Source: JACVRW01 sp963728155 (lineage in GTDB: Bacteria > Actinomycetota > Thermoleophilia > Solirubrobacterales > Thermoleophilaceae). From it: a DNA stretch of 64,000 bases. Shown here piece by piece: positions 29,245 through 37,559 of this stretch. The stretch's first letter is position 1. The number at the start of each line of letters is the position of its first letter. A model generated the notes under the pieces. It saw only the letters and a list, made by a program, of their open reading frames with translations. It did no database searches and was not told the DNA's origin. Where the stretch lies: NCBI GenBank assembly GCA_963728155.1, contig CAVSJF010000004.1:1-64000 (forward strand), read 5' to 3'. The translations under genes were made by a program, and so were the position numbers.

Positions 29245-29619
29245 ATGTCGGTAGCGATCCTTCGGCAGGGCGACTACCTGATCGCGTCGATCCAGTCCGA
29301 CCTGTCCGACAAGCAGGTGCTCGAGCTGCGCCAAGAGCTGACCGACCTGGTCGGCAGGCACCGCTCCCGCGGGATCGTGATCGACGTAGCCGCGCTCGAC
29401 GTAATCGACTCCTTCGTGGCGCGATCGCTGCGCTCCATTGTTCTCGCAACAAAGCTGCGCGGCGCCGAGACGGTGATCGTCGGCATCCAGCCCGACGTGG
29501 CCATCGCGATGGTGCAGTTCCGGCTGAATCTGGAGCCGTTGCGGGTAGCCCTCGACCTAGACGAGGCGCGGGAGCTGCTCGATTGCTTGGTGGGAGAGGA
29601 CGCCGGCGATGGGCGATGA
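29245..29619 (+). CDS. rsbS: Stressosome STAS antagonist RsbS
   Basis: A 124-residue single STAS domain. IVIDVAALDVIDSFVARSLR places Ser56 at the position of the RsbT-phosphorylated serine of RsbS, and RGAETVIVGIQPDVAIAMVQ is the usual following block. It lies 16 bp after rsbR and overlaps rsbT by 11 bp, so equimolar production by coupled translation is likely. Confidence 0.9.
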   Translation: MSVAILRQGDYLIASIQSDLSDKQVLELRQELTDLVGRHRSRGIVIDVAALDVIDSFVARSLRSIVLATKLRGAETVIVGIQPDVAIAMVQFRLNLEPLRVALDLDEARELLDCLVGEDAGDGR

Positions 29620-30055
29620 GGTCCGGGTGCCCATCGGCACAGACGAGGACCTCGTAAGCGCGCGGGCCGCGGGGCGCGAACTGGCGGAGCGTCTTGGGTT
29701 CCCGCGTCCGGACCCCACCCTGATCGCAACCGCCATATCGGAGGTTGCCCGCAACATCATCGTGCACGTGGGTCGGGGAGAGATCGTCCTCAGGCCGCTC
29801 GATGAGGCAGACCGCTACGGGCTGGAGGTGGTCGCCCGCGACGAAGGAGCCGGGATCCGCGACGTGGAGAGCGCGCTGCGCGACGACTTCAGCGGCCGCG
29901 GCGGCCTGGGCCTCGGGCTGCCGGGAGCGCGACGGCTTATGGACGAGTTCGAGATCACCTCGGACCCCGACAACGGGACGACGGTGACCATGAAGAAGTG
30001 GCGCCAGCGGGATGAGCTCGAGCGCCTGCGCCGGGAGCGCCGCCGCCATGAATGA
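29609..30055 (+). CDS. rsbT: Serine/threonine switch kinase RsbT
   Basis: A 148-residue GHKL kinase. LIATAISEVARNIIVHVGRG is the N-box, VVARDEGAGIRDVESALRDD the G1 box, and SGRGGLGLGLPGARRLMDEF the ATP lid and G2 box. It should phosphorylate RsbS and RsbR, leave the complex, and then activate a partner such as an RsbU-type N-domain. It overlaps rsbS by 11 bp and the phosphatase gene by 8 bp. Confidence 0.9.
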   Translation: MGDEVRVPIGTDEDLVSARAAGRELAERLGFPRPDPTLIATAISEVARNIIVHVGRGEIVLRPLDEADRYGLEVVARDEGAGIRDVESALRDDFSGRGGLGLGLPGARRLMDEFEITSDPDNGTTVTMKKWRQRDELERLRRERRRHE

Positions 30056-30668
30056 GCTGGTGGATCGCCGAGCGGTCGAATGGGGCGTGGCCAGCCGGTG
30101 CCGGCGGGGCGAGATCATCAGCGGCGATCTCGCGGTCGTCGCGCCGCTTCCGGACGGCGCGCTCGTCGCGGCGATCGACGGCTTGGGCCACGGCGAGCAC
30201 GCCGCGCGCGCGGCCGAGGCCGCCGGCGACGTCCTCAGGAGGCACCCGAGCCACGATCTCGTGGGCCTCGTCGGGCTCTGCCACGACGCGTTGCACGGCA
30301 CCCGCGGAGCCGCCATCAGCCTTGCCTTCCTCTCCGGTTCGAAGAGCACGTTGACCTGGCTCGGAGTTGGAAGCGTCGAGGGACGGGTGATGAGCGCGGA
30401 GCCGAGCGCCCGGCAGGCCAAGAGCTCGCTCGCCCTGGCCCGGGGGGTGCCGGGACACGAGCTGCCGACGCTGGACAGCGCGACGCTCGACATCGAGGCC
30501 GGTGACCTCCTCGTGATGGCCACCGACGGAGTCGGGCGCGCCTTCGCCGATGTTCGCAAGCTCTCCGGCTCGCCCCAGGCCATCGCCGAGCGGATCATCG
30601 ACACGCACTCGAAATCAACCGACGACGCGCTCGTGGTGGCTGTCCGCTTCCTCGGCTCGCGAGCTTGA
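30048..30668 (+). CDS. rsbX: RsbX-like PP2C/SpoIIE phosphatase
   Basis: A 206-residue PP2C-fold protein. It reads GEIISGDLAVVAPLPDGALV, then VAAIDGLGHGEHAARAAEAA (metal-binding Asp-Gly), GDLLVMATDGVGRAFADV and DDALVVAVRF (second metal Asp). These are the residues expected of an active manganese-dependent phosphatase. In Bacillus, RsbX dephosphorylates RsbR and RsbS to reset the stressosome, and its location here fits. The ATG at 30048 lies inside the end of rsbT. Confidence 0.85.
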   Translation: MNELVDRRAVEWGVASRCRRGEIISGDLAVVAPLPDGALVAAIDGLGHGEHAARAAEAAGDVLRRHPSHDLVGLVGLCHDALHGTRGAAISLAFLSGSKSTLTWLGVGSVEGRVMSAEPSARQAKSSLALARGVPGHELPTLDSATLDIEAGDLLVMATDGVGRAFADVRKLSGSPQAIAERIIDTHSKSTDDALVVAVRFLGSRA

Positions 30669-31528
30669 CCGGCGAAGCCGACACCGGCACCTTCGGAGTC
30701 GCCTACACGTCCGCGTTCGAGGCCTACCTGATCGAGCGCGACGAGACACGGCTGCGGGCGGCCTACGAGCTCGGCCGCGACGCGGTGACCCGGCGCCTGA
30801 CCGTGCTCGACCTGGCCGTCGCCCACCACGACGCGCTTCAGTCGGCCTTCGTCGAGGGCGCCGACTCGACAGAGATGCGATCGCTCGTGCGGGCGGGCGG
30901 CGAGTTCTTCCTCGAGAGCCTTTCCGCCTTCGAGATGGTCCAGCGCGGTTTTGCCGAGGCCCGGGAAGCCGCCCTCCTCGAGCGCAGGCAGACCGATCTC
31001 GCGCGCGGGCTCTCAACCCTTCTCGCCGACGCGTCGCTCGCTCTCGACGGATCGGGCTCGCTCGAGGAGATGCTGCAGCTCGTGGCCGAACAGGGCCGCG
31101 AGCTCGTCGACGCCGACTGCTGCGTGGCCACCGTTGGATTCAAGACGCAGGCCAAGGCCGTCCAGGCCGCGTCCTACCCGGCGGCTGCGACACATTGGAC
31201 CGCCTTCACCCGGTGGCTCGACCTCTCGCCGATCTACGCGACCATCCGCTCGCACGGCGGCTCGGTGAGGATGAGCGGCGATGAGCTCGCGCGGCTGTCC
31301 GCCTTTCACTCGACCTCCGAACGTCCGCTTCGAGCGTGGCTCGGCGTCTCGCTGACCACGCTGAACGGCGACGAGCTCGGCGCCGTCCAGCTCTTCGACA
31401 AGGCGAGCGGCGTCTTCACCCGCGAGGACGAGGCCGCGGTGGTCCACCTCGCCCAGATGGCCTCGGCGGCCATCGAGCGGGTGAGGCTCTACGGTGATGC
31501 CTCCGATTCCGAAGGAGGGGCACCGTGA
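30665..31528 (+). CDS. RsbU_N-GAF protein without catalytic output domain
   Basis: The TTG start overlaps the rsbX stop. Residues about 10-115 (AYTSAFEAYLIERDETRLRA, HHDALQSAFVEG, FFLESLSAFEMVQRGFAEAR) match the helical N-terminal domain by which RsbU phosphatase is bound and activated by RsbT. Residues about 125-280 form a GAF sensor (MLQLVAEQGRELVDADCCVA). The sequence ends there, with no PP2C or kinase domain. RsbT binding is predicted, but the output must lie in another protein. No anti-sigma or sigma-B gene is in the operon. Confidence 0.75.
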   Translation: MTGEADTGTFGVAYTSAFEAYLIERDETRLRAAYELGRDAVTRRLTVLDLAVAHHDALQSAFVEGADSTEMRSLVRAGGEFFLESLSAFEMVQRGFAEAREAALLERRQTDLARGLSTLLADASLALDGSGSLEEMLQLVAEQGRELVDADCCVATVGFKTQAKAVQAASYPAAATHWTAFTRWLDLSPIYATIRSHGGSVRMSGDELARLSAFHSTSERPLRAWLGVSLTTLNGDELGAVQLFDKASGVFTREDEAAVVHLAQMASAAIERVRLYGDASDSEGGAP

Positions 31529-32433
31529 AGGCAGTCCAGTTCAGCGAGTACGGCGATCCCGACGTGTTGCATGTGGCCGAGGTCGACGAGCCGCACGCCG
31601 GCGAGGGCCAGATTCGCGTGGCCGTGGAGGGCGCGGGCGTCAACCCGTTCGACTGGAAGGTGCGTAGCGGGGCAATGCGGGAGATCATGCCGGTCGACCT
31701 GCCGAAGATTCCGGGCCTCGAGGTGTCCGGAGTGGTCGATGAGGTTGGGAACGGCGTGACCGGCGTGGTGGTGGGCGACGAGGTGTTCGGGCCGGCCGTG
31801 GGCGGCGGGACGGCACAGCAGGCGCTGATGGACAACTGGGCGGCCAAGCCGGCGGGCCTGTCGTGGGCCGAGGCGGGCGCGCTGTCAGTCGCGGCGGAGA
31901 CTGCCGTCCGGACGCTGGACCTGCTCGGCCTCGAGTCCGGCCAGACCATCCTCATCAACGGCGCGGCCGGCGGAGTTGGCGTGGCCGCGGTGCAGTTCGC
32001 GCGGGCGCGCGGGGCGCACGTGATCGGCACGGCCAGCGAGGGCAACCACGAGTTCCTGCGCTCCCTGGGCGCCGAGCCGACCACCTACGGCGAGGGGCTG
32101 GTCGATCGGGTCCGAGAGCTCGCCCCCGACGGCGTCGACCGCGCCCTCGACACCGCCGGGCGGGGGGCGCTGCCCGACCTGGTCGAAATCACCGGCAGCC
32201 CCGACAACGTGATCACCATTGCCGACTTCAGCGCGCCTGAACATGGCGTTCGGGTGACCGACGGCAGCGAGGGACGATCCTGGCATGCGCTGGACGAGGC
32301 CGCACGGCTCCACGAGTCCGGCGACTTCACGATCCCGGTCGCGCGGACCTTCTCGATGGAGGAGGCGCCGGAGGCGCACCGCATCAGCGAGGAGGGCCAC
32401 ATCCGCGGCAAGCTCGTGATCCTTCCGGACTAG
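31525..32433 (+). CDS. NADP-dependent quinone oxidoreductase-like MDR protein
   Basis: An intact 302-residue zinc-free medium-chain reductase. It shows MKAVQFSEYGDPDVLHVAEV, GVNPFDWKVRSGAM, PGLEVSGVVDEVG and ILINGAAGGVGVAAVQFARA, the NADP-binding loop. The C-terminus EGHIRGKLVILPD is usual for the group. The GTG start overlaps the RsbU_N-GAF stop in GTGA, so it is the last gene of the stress operon. A role in reducing quinones or reactive aldehydes during stress is inference. Confidence 0.8.
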   Translation: MKAVQFSEYGDPDVLHVAEVDEPHAGEGQIRVAVEGAGVNPFDWKVRSGAMREIMPVDLPKIPGLEVSGVVDEVGNGVTGVVVGDEVFGPAVGGGTAQQALMDNWAAKPAGLSWAEAGALSVAAETAVRTLDLLGLESGQTILINGAAGGVGVAAVQFARARGAHVIGTASEGNHEFLRSLGAEPTTYGEGLVDRVRELAPDGVDRALDTAGRGALPDLVEITGSPDNVITIADFSAPEHGVRVTDGSEGRSWHALDEAARLHESGDFTIPVARTFSMEEAPEAHRISEEGHIRGKLVILPD

Positions 32434-33059
32434 GCAGAGAGGCGGTCGACGGCCGCCGCGACCATCGCCGCCGTTCCCGTTCCGGCGATCGATCCCACCA
32501 CCACATCGCCCGGGTAGTGGACCCCGGTGTGAACCCGCGAGTAGGCGACTGCGCCGGCCAGCAGGCCAAGCGGGAGCGCGAGCAGCGGAATGTGGCGACT
32601 GGCGCCGTAGGCGAAGGCAAACGAGGTGGCGGCGTGGCCCGACGGAAACGAGGTGGACTCGGGCGTGGCCAGATGCCGCGCGGGTTCCAGATGCAGTCCG
32701 GCGCGATCCGGGCGTCGCCGCTCGACGATCGCCTTCACCCCGAGGTTGATCACCGCCGCGGTCACGGCCACACTGGCCACGCCCTCGCCCGCCGCCCGGC
32801 GCCCACGGGTGCCGCCACCGAGGGCCATGGCGGCCGCCACACCCAGCCACAACGCCGACCCGTTCCCGGCCTGTGACAGCCGGCGGACGGGACCATCGAG
32901 CTGAGCGGTCGGCGTGCGGAACACCGCGTCGAACACCGCCCGGTCGACCGCCCCGGCCTCGCGCAGGGCACGGGCCCAGCCCGACCCCTCACCCCGCCGC
33001 GACTCGATCGGGCGGGCGAGCACATCCTCGACGGTGGGCCTGTCGGCCTGGGGTGGCAT
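32430..33059 (-). CDS. PAP2-family membrane phosphatase
   Basis: A 209-residue protein with the three phosphatase motifs: KAIVERRRPDR, SFPSGHAATS, and SRVHTGVHYPGDVVVGS. Several hydrophobic segments are present. It may hydrolyse phosphatidic acid, phosphatidylglycerophosphate or undecaprenyl diphosphate. It is convergent with the reductase gene, the stops overlapping by 4 bp. It lies 15 bp downstream of the FAD enzyme on the same strand, which favours a lipid substrate. Confidence 0.85.
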   Translation of the reverse strand: MPPQADRPTVEDVLARPIESRRGEGSGWARALREAGAVDRAVFDAVFRTPTAQLDGPVRRLSQAGNGSALWLGVAAAMALGGGTRGRRAAGEGVASVAVTAAVINLGVKAIVERRRPDRAGLHLEPARHLATPESTSFPSGHAATSFAFAYGASRHIPLLALPLGLLAGAVAYSRVHTGVHYPGDVVVGSIAGTGTAAMVAAAVDRLSA

Positions 33060-33074
33060 GGCGCGGATCCCGCT

Positions 33075-34769
33075 CTACCGGTTCGAGACCCGGCCCGCGA
33101 CCCGCGCCTCGGGAACGATCTTGCCGGGGTTGAGGTTGGCCCCCGGGTCGATCCCCTCGAAGAGCGCTCGCAGCATCTCGACGCCCGGCTCGGAGATGTC
33201 CTGCTCGAGCCACTGGGCGTGCTCGGTGCCCACCGCGTGGTGGTGGGACAGCGTGGCTCCCGAATCCACGAAGGTCTGCTGTATCGCCGACTTGACCACG
33301 TCGTACTGCTCGAGCGGCTCCCGGTCCGGCGCGGGCTTGAAGGCGAACGTGAAGTACAGGCACGCACCCGAGTGGTAGGAGTGCGAGAGGTGGCACATGA
33401 TGTAGCCCCGCACGCCGAGGTCGCTGAACGCCCCGCGCGCGGCGGCCATCACGTTGTCGTAGAGGCCGGGTAGCGCGCTCCACGGCGCCGAGGTCTCCGA
33501 CACGTCGGCGAGCGCACCGCGGTCGAGCAGGAAGTCGCGGATGTAGGGGGTGTCGAACTTCTTCTGGTCATACAGCGCGCCGGGGCCGGTGCCGATGGAG
33601 AGTCCGCCATGGCGCTTGATGATGCGCCCCACCAGCTTCCGCTGTGCCGCCACGTGCTTCTTGGGGCCCTCGTACCCGATGAACGACAGGCACATGGCGC
33701 CGAGATCGAAGTGGCGCCGGCGCTCCAGGAAGGTTGAGAGCGCCTTCGACTGGATGCGGTCGAGCAACGAGTTGCCCGTCTTGGTGGCGAACGAGAACTG
33801 GGTCTCCGGGGCGTCGGAGACCCGCGTGACCGACGGCGCGGCCTCGCCGGCGGCGATGTCGTTCATCGCGGCCAGGCCCTCGGCCCAGCTCGGGAACAGG
33901 TAGCCGAGAATCGTCCGCTGCTCGGGCACTCGGTGCACGTGGACGGTCGCCTCGGTGATGATCCCCAGGCGCCCCTCGCTGCCCAGCACCATCTCGCGGA
34001 TACTCGGGCCGGTCGACGTGCTGGGCACCGCGCGGGTGGTGAGCATTCCCACCGGGGTGGCCGCGCGCACCCCGCGGGTCAGGTCGGCCACGTCGCCGTA
34101 CATGTCGGACTGCATCCCCGACGAGCGGGTGGCCACCCAGCCGCCGAGCGTCGAGTGCGTGAAGCTGTCGGGAAAGTGGCCGAGCGTCCAGCCCCGCGCG
34201 TTGAGCTGCTCCTCCAGCGCGGGGCCGAGGGCTCCGGCCTGGACCCGCGCGAGACGTGAGCCGCTGTCGATCGACAGCACGCGGTCCATCGCGCCGAGAT
34301 CCACCGAGATCACGGGGCGAGTCTCCTCGGGCGGTGCCTCGAGGCTTCCGGAGATGCTCGTGCCGCCGCCGAAGGGGATCACGACCGCGTCGGCCTCGAC
34401 CGCCGCACGCAGGACGGCGGCCACCGCCTCCTCGTCGCGCGGACGGACCACCACATCGGGGAGGCGGCCGAGATCGCCGTCACGCGTGCGGACCAGGTCG
34501 CGCAGGCTCTTGCCGCGGGCGTGGACGATGCGGTCGAGCGGATCGGTGGACACCTGCCCCTCCCCGACCGCCCTCTGCAGGTCGCCGTGCAGCTCCTCGG
34601 GCAGTGAGGGCTCGTCGACGCTCAGCCGCTCGAAGGGGACGGGGCGAGCGGTGGGACGCGATGCGTCGACCGCGATGTGCTGCTGGAGGAAGGGACCGAG
34701 GGCCGGCTTGTCCTCGTGCGTGAACGAGACACCCTCGTTACCCCAGCCCCACCACTTCATTCGGCCCAT
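33075..34769 (-). CDS. Alkyldihydroxyacetonephosphate synthase-like FAD enzyme
   Basis: An intact 564-residue VAO-type flavoprotein. MKWWGWGNEGVSF at the N-terminus, ADAVVIPFGGGTSISGSLEA (FAD loop), LGHFPDSFTHSTLGGWVATR, GSEGRLGIITEATVHVHRVP and SHSYHSGACLYFTFAF match alkyl-DHAP synthases. The C-terminus LNPGKIVP is the usual FAD-oxidase C end. It would exchange the acyl chain of acyl-DHAP for a fatty alcohol, giving an ether lipid, but related bacterial proteins may oxidise other substrates. It is divergent from the patatin gene with only 23 bp between starts. Confidence 0.8.
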   Translation of the reverse strand: MGRMKWWGWGNEGVSFTHEDKPALGPFLQQHIAVDASRPTARPVPFERLSVDEPSLPEELHGDLQRAVGEGQVSTDPLDRIVHARGKSLRDLVRTRDGDLGRLPDVVVRPRDEEAVAAVLRAAVEADAVVIPFGGGTSISGSLEAPPEETRPVISVDLGAMDRVLSIDSGSRLARVQAGALGPALEEQLNARGWTLGHFPDSFTHSTLGGWVATRSSGMQSDMYGDVADLTRGVRAATPVGMLTTRAVPSTSTGPSIREMVLGSEGRLGIITEATVHVHRVPEQRTILGYLFPSWAEGLAAMNDIAAGEAAPSVTRVSDAPETQFSFATKTGNSLLDRIQSKALSTFLERRRHFDLGAMCLSFIGYEGPKKHVAAQRKLVGRIIKRHGGLSIGTGPGALYDQKKFDTPYIRDFLLDRGALADVSETSAPWSALPGLYDNVMAAARGAFSDLGVRGYIMCHLSHSYHSGACLYFTFAFKPAPDREPLEQYDVVKSAIQQTFVDSGATLSHHHAVGTEHAQWLEQDISEPGVEMLRALFEGIDPGANLNPGKIVPEARVAGRVSNR

Positions 34770-34798
34770 GTCGTGCTAACCATACGCTCCACATGGGC
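34764..34798. promoter_or_regulatory. Perfect 8-bp inverted repeat over two divergent starts
   Basis: GCCCATGT at 34764-34771 and ACATGGGC at 34791-34798 are exact inverted copies separated by 19 bp. Each arm contains one of the two divergent ATG codons. The gap between the genes is too short to hold two separate promoters, so the starts may be leaderless or the site shared. The symmetry could also be chance, since both genes begin ATGGGC. Confidence 0.3.
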
Positions 34799-35821
34799 GC
34801 CGAACCGTCTCATCCGGTCCTCGCCGTGCTGCGCGCGCGCGAGCGGGCCGCCTCGGAGCCCGGCGAGCGCGGCGATCCCCACCGCGTGGCGCTGGTGATC
34901 GAGGGCGGAGGCATGCGCGGGGTGATCTCGGCCGGGATGGCCGGGGCGGTGGAGGGCCTCGGCCTGACGCGGTGCTTCGACCTGGTGGTCGGCTCCTCGG
35001 CGGGCGCGATCAACGGCGCCGCGCTGGTCGCCGGGGTGGCGCGCCACGGCGCCGCCACCTACTCCGGCCCACTCGCCTCGCGAGCCTTCGTCAACCCCGC
35101 GCGCGTGCTGCGCGGCGGTCCGGTGATCGACGTGAACTACGCGCTCACCTACACCTCGCCCGAGCTCGACGCCGCTCGTCACGAAAGGGTGCTCGAGAAT
35201 CCGATCAGCCTGCACTGCGTGGCGCTCGACGTGGACACCGCCCGGTCCGTCGACATCTCCGGGATGCGCTCCCGCCACGAGCTGTGGCAGGCCCTGCTGG
35301 CCTCGAGCCGGATGCCCTGGGCCGGGGGCCCGCCCGTGGAGATCGACGGCCGCCGCTTCGTCGATGGGGGGATCGGCTCGGCCATACCGGTGGCCGAGGC
35401 CATAGCCGCCGGAGCCAGCCACGTACTCGTCCTCCAGACCCGCCCGCACGGCGTACCCCGCAAGAGCGCCTCACGCATCGCCGACCGGCTGATCGAACGT
35501 CACCTACGTGGCCTGAACCCGGCGCTCGTGAGCCTCTACCGCGAGCGAGTGGACGGCTATGAGCGGGTGGTGAACGACATCGCCCGCCGCTCGGCGGGTG
35601 CCGAAACCGGGCCGCCGCACGTGTTGGGTGTGCGACCGCCCGCCGGCACGCCTGTGGTTGGGCAACTGGAGCGCCGGCCCGCCGTACTGGCCGCGGCCGC
35701 CGCGGACGCCGAGCGCCTCGCGCAGCGGGTGCTGGACTTCCAGGGTCAGCCCTCGAGCAGCCCCGCCAGCCGGTCAACGTCGGCGTCGGCCACGTCCACC
35801 AGCACCAGCACAAGCCCCTGA
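34793..35821 (+). CDS. Patatin-like phospholipase
   Basis: A 342-residue protein with RVALVIEGGGMRGVISAGMA (oxyanion loop), VVGSSAGAING with nucleophile Ser69 in GSSAG, and RRFVDGGIGSAIPVAEAI carrying the catalytic Asp. It belongs to the RssA/YjjU branch of serine lipid acyl hydrolases. The last 22 residues are a Ser/Thr-rich tail encoded opposite the end of the next gene, so the natural stop may be earlier. Neighbouring PAP2 and ADPS-like genes suggest glycerolipid turnover. Confidence 0.85.
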   Translation: MGAEPSHPVLAVLRARERAASEPGERGDPHRVALVIEGGGMRGVISAGMAGAVEGLGLTRCFDLVVGSSAGAINGAALVAGVARHGAATYSGPLASRAFVNPARVLRGGPVIDVNYALTYTSPELDAARHERVLENPISLHCVALDVDTARSVDISGMRSRHELWQALLASSRMPWAGGPPVEIDGRRFVDGGIGSAIPVAEAIAAGASHVLVLQTRPHGVPRKSASRIADRLIERHLRGLNPALVSLYRERVDGYERVVNDIARRSAGAETGPPHVLGVRPPAGTPVVGQLERRPAVLAAAAADAERLAQRVLDFQGQPSSSPASRSTSASATSTSTSTSP

Positions 35822-36228
35822 TGTAGGGCCTCGACGTCGCGTCGCGCCGTGGCCTCGTCGAGGCCCGCGTCGGTGAGCAGGCGGGTGATGCGGCGGCGGC
35901 CGGTGACACGCATCTGCTCCACGCCGTCCGGGTAGCTGGTCACGACGTCGCGATCGCTGTCGGCAAAGCTGCCGCCGCGCGTCGCCCCCTCCCCCGCGAA
36001 GGCGCCGGTGGAGCCTCCCTCCGGCGCCGGCGGGCCGGCGAACTCGCCTACGGGCGCGCCCGGCTCGGTCGTACCCGCGAACTCGCCAACTGGCTGCTGG
36101 TGGGCGTCGCGCTGGCGTTCGCCCATGAGGACGAGCACGTCTTCGCCCGGCACGCCCGCGCTCAGCAGCGCATTTACTACCTCGAGCGCCTGATGGTGGG
36201 CGTCATACGAACGGCAGAGTGCGGCCAC
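35746..36228 (-). CDS. 160-residue protein with acidic-glycine central region
   Basis: A GTG at 36228 with AAGGAGGAG upstream opens MAALCRSYDAHHQALEVVNA, then LLSAGVPGEDVLVLMGERQR. The centre contains two copies of PVGEFAG, the first followed by TTEP and the second by PPAPE. The C-terminus is an alpha/beta element ending DVADADVDRLAGLLEG. The first and last parts resemble proteins that modulate stress or heat induction (YfdR/GsiB-like flavour), but I cannot assign a family. It overlaps the patatin end by 76 bp. Confidence 0.6.
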   Translation of the reverse strand: MAALCRSYDAHHQALEVVNALLSAGVPGEDVLVLMGERQRDAHQQPVGEFAGTTEPGAPVGEFAGPPAPEGGSTGAFAGEGATRGGSFADSDRDVVTSYPDGVEQMRVTGRRRITRLLTDAGLDEATARRDVEALHQGLVLVLVDVADADVDRLAGLLEG

Positions 36229-36283
36229 CGCTCCTCCTTGATCGTGGACCCGCCGACCATACCCGCTCGGCAGCGACTGGGGG

Positions 36284-36526
36284 CTACTCGCTCGTGGTCT
36301 CCTCGTCGTGGCCCGTGCTGAAGCGGCCCTCCTTGTGCTTCTCGGCAGAGTCGGGAAGCTCCTCCTGGCCTTCGCTGAATCGGCCTTCCTCGCCCGGCTC
36401 GCCCTCGCGCTCCCCGCGGGCGAAGTCCGGCTCGAGCTCCTCCTCGGGGGAGTCGGGCTTCTCCTCTTGCCCTTTTTCGAAGCTGTCCTCTTGCTCCGGC
36501 TTGGCCGGATGGCGCTCGTCGTCCAT
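36284..36526 (-). CDS. 80-residue acidic repeat protein
   Basis: A hydrophilic protein made of related units: DSFEKGQEEKPDSPEEE, then GRFSEGQEELPDSAEKHKE, then GRFSTGHDEE. The pattern G(R/S)FxxGQEExPDSxEKHxxG is a recurrent actinobacterial small-protein motif of unknown role. It is almost free of hydrophobic residues and probably disordered. It lies between two same-strand genes, 9 bp after the epimerase stop. Confidence 0.6.
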   Translation of the reverse strand: MDDERHPAKPEQEDSFEKGQEEKPDSPEEELEPDFARGEREGEPGEEGRFSEGQEELPDSAEKHKEGRFSTGHDEETTSE

Positions 36527-36535
36527 GTCCTCCCT

Positions 36536-37559
36536 CTACCCGCCCGGGCCCGCCGATACTCCGCGCAGTTGCTCCGGGCGCGCCACGAGGCCCTGTGCCA
36601 CGGCCCATTCGATGGTACGCCGGAAGGTGTCAGCCACGGGGCGATAGCGCAGGCCCAGCTCTCGCGTCGCGCGAGACCCGTCGTAGCGGTGTCCGTGCAG
36701 GAGGCGTGCGCACCATCTCGCGGCACACGGGCGGCTGCTTACCGCGCAGGCTGAAGGCCGCCTCGACCAGCCCGCCGGCCACTCCGGCCATGAACGGCGG
36801 AAGGAAGCGCACCCGGTTGCGGACTCCGGAGAGTTCTTCGACGGTGTCGAGCGCCTCGCGCGCGCTGAGGATCGCCCCGTTGAGCACGTAGCGCTCGCCG
36901 GGCACGCCGCGCTCGGCGCCGAGCAGGTGGCCCTCCACGCAGTCTGCGATATCGACGAGGCTGATGGTCGTGTCCACGAAGGCCTTCAGGCGCCCATTCA
37001 GGTAGGCGATCATGATGCGGCCCGTGCCTCCCGCTCTCCCGGGGCCCTGGACAGAGGAGGGGTTGATGGAAACGAGCTCGATGCCGGCCTGCCGCGCAGC
37101 CGTGAAGGCCGCCAGCTCGCCCTCGTGCTTGGAGCGCTCGTAGACGGAGAGGTAGCTGCCGCGATGCGGCGAGCTCTCGCTGCCCACACTGCCCTCGGCC
37201 TCGCCCAGTGCGGCGGCCGAGGAGGTGAGCACGACCCTCGTCACGCCGGCCCGGGCAGCGGCGCGCACGGCCGTCTCCGCGCCCCGGACGTTCACGTGGA
37301 ACAGGTGCGCCGGATCCGAGGGGCACAGCGTGTTCACGCCGGCCACGTGATACACGAGCTCACAGCCGCTCATGCCGGACGCCAGAGCCTCCTCATCGAG
37401 CGTGTCGCCCCTGACGACGCGGGCGCCGCGTTCGGCGAGAGCCCGCTGGGCGGCGTCCGAACGCGCGAGCGCGACCAGCTCGTCGCCCCGCTCGACCAGC
37501 CGGGTGGCGAGCGCACCGCCGATCAGCCCGCTGCCGCCGGTGAGGAATACGCGCGTCAC
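36536..37559 (-). CDS. NAD-dependent epimerase/dehydratase, one frameshift
   Basis: It starts MTRVFLTGGSGLIGGALATR with the GGxGLIG dinucleotide loop, then VYHVAGVNTLCPSDP, VVLTSSAAALGEAEG and SYLSVYERSKHEGELAAF with the catalytic Tyr-x3-Lys. A shift near 36725 is needed to continue with LLHGHRYDGSRATRELGLRY and reach the TAG at 36536. It is an extended SDR similar to sugar- or flavonoid-type reductases. It overlaps the pgsA stop by 4 bp. Confidence 0.75.
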
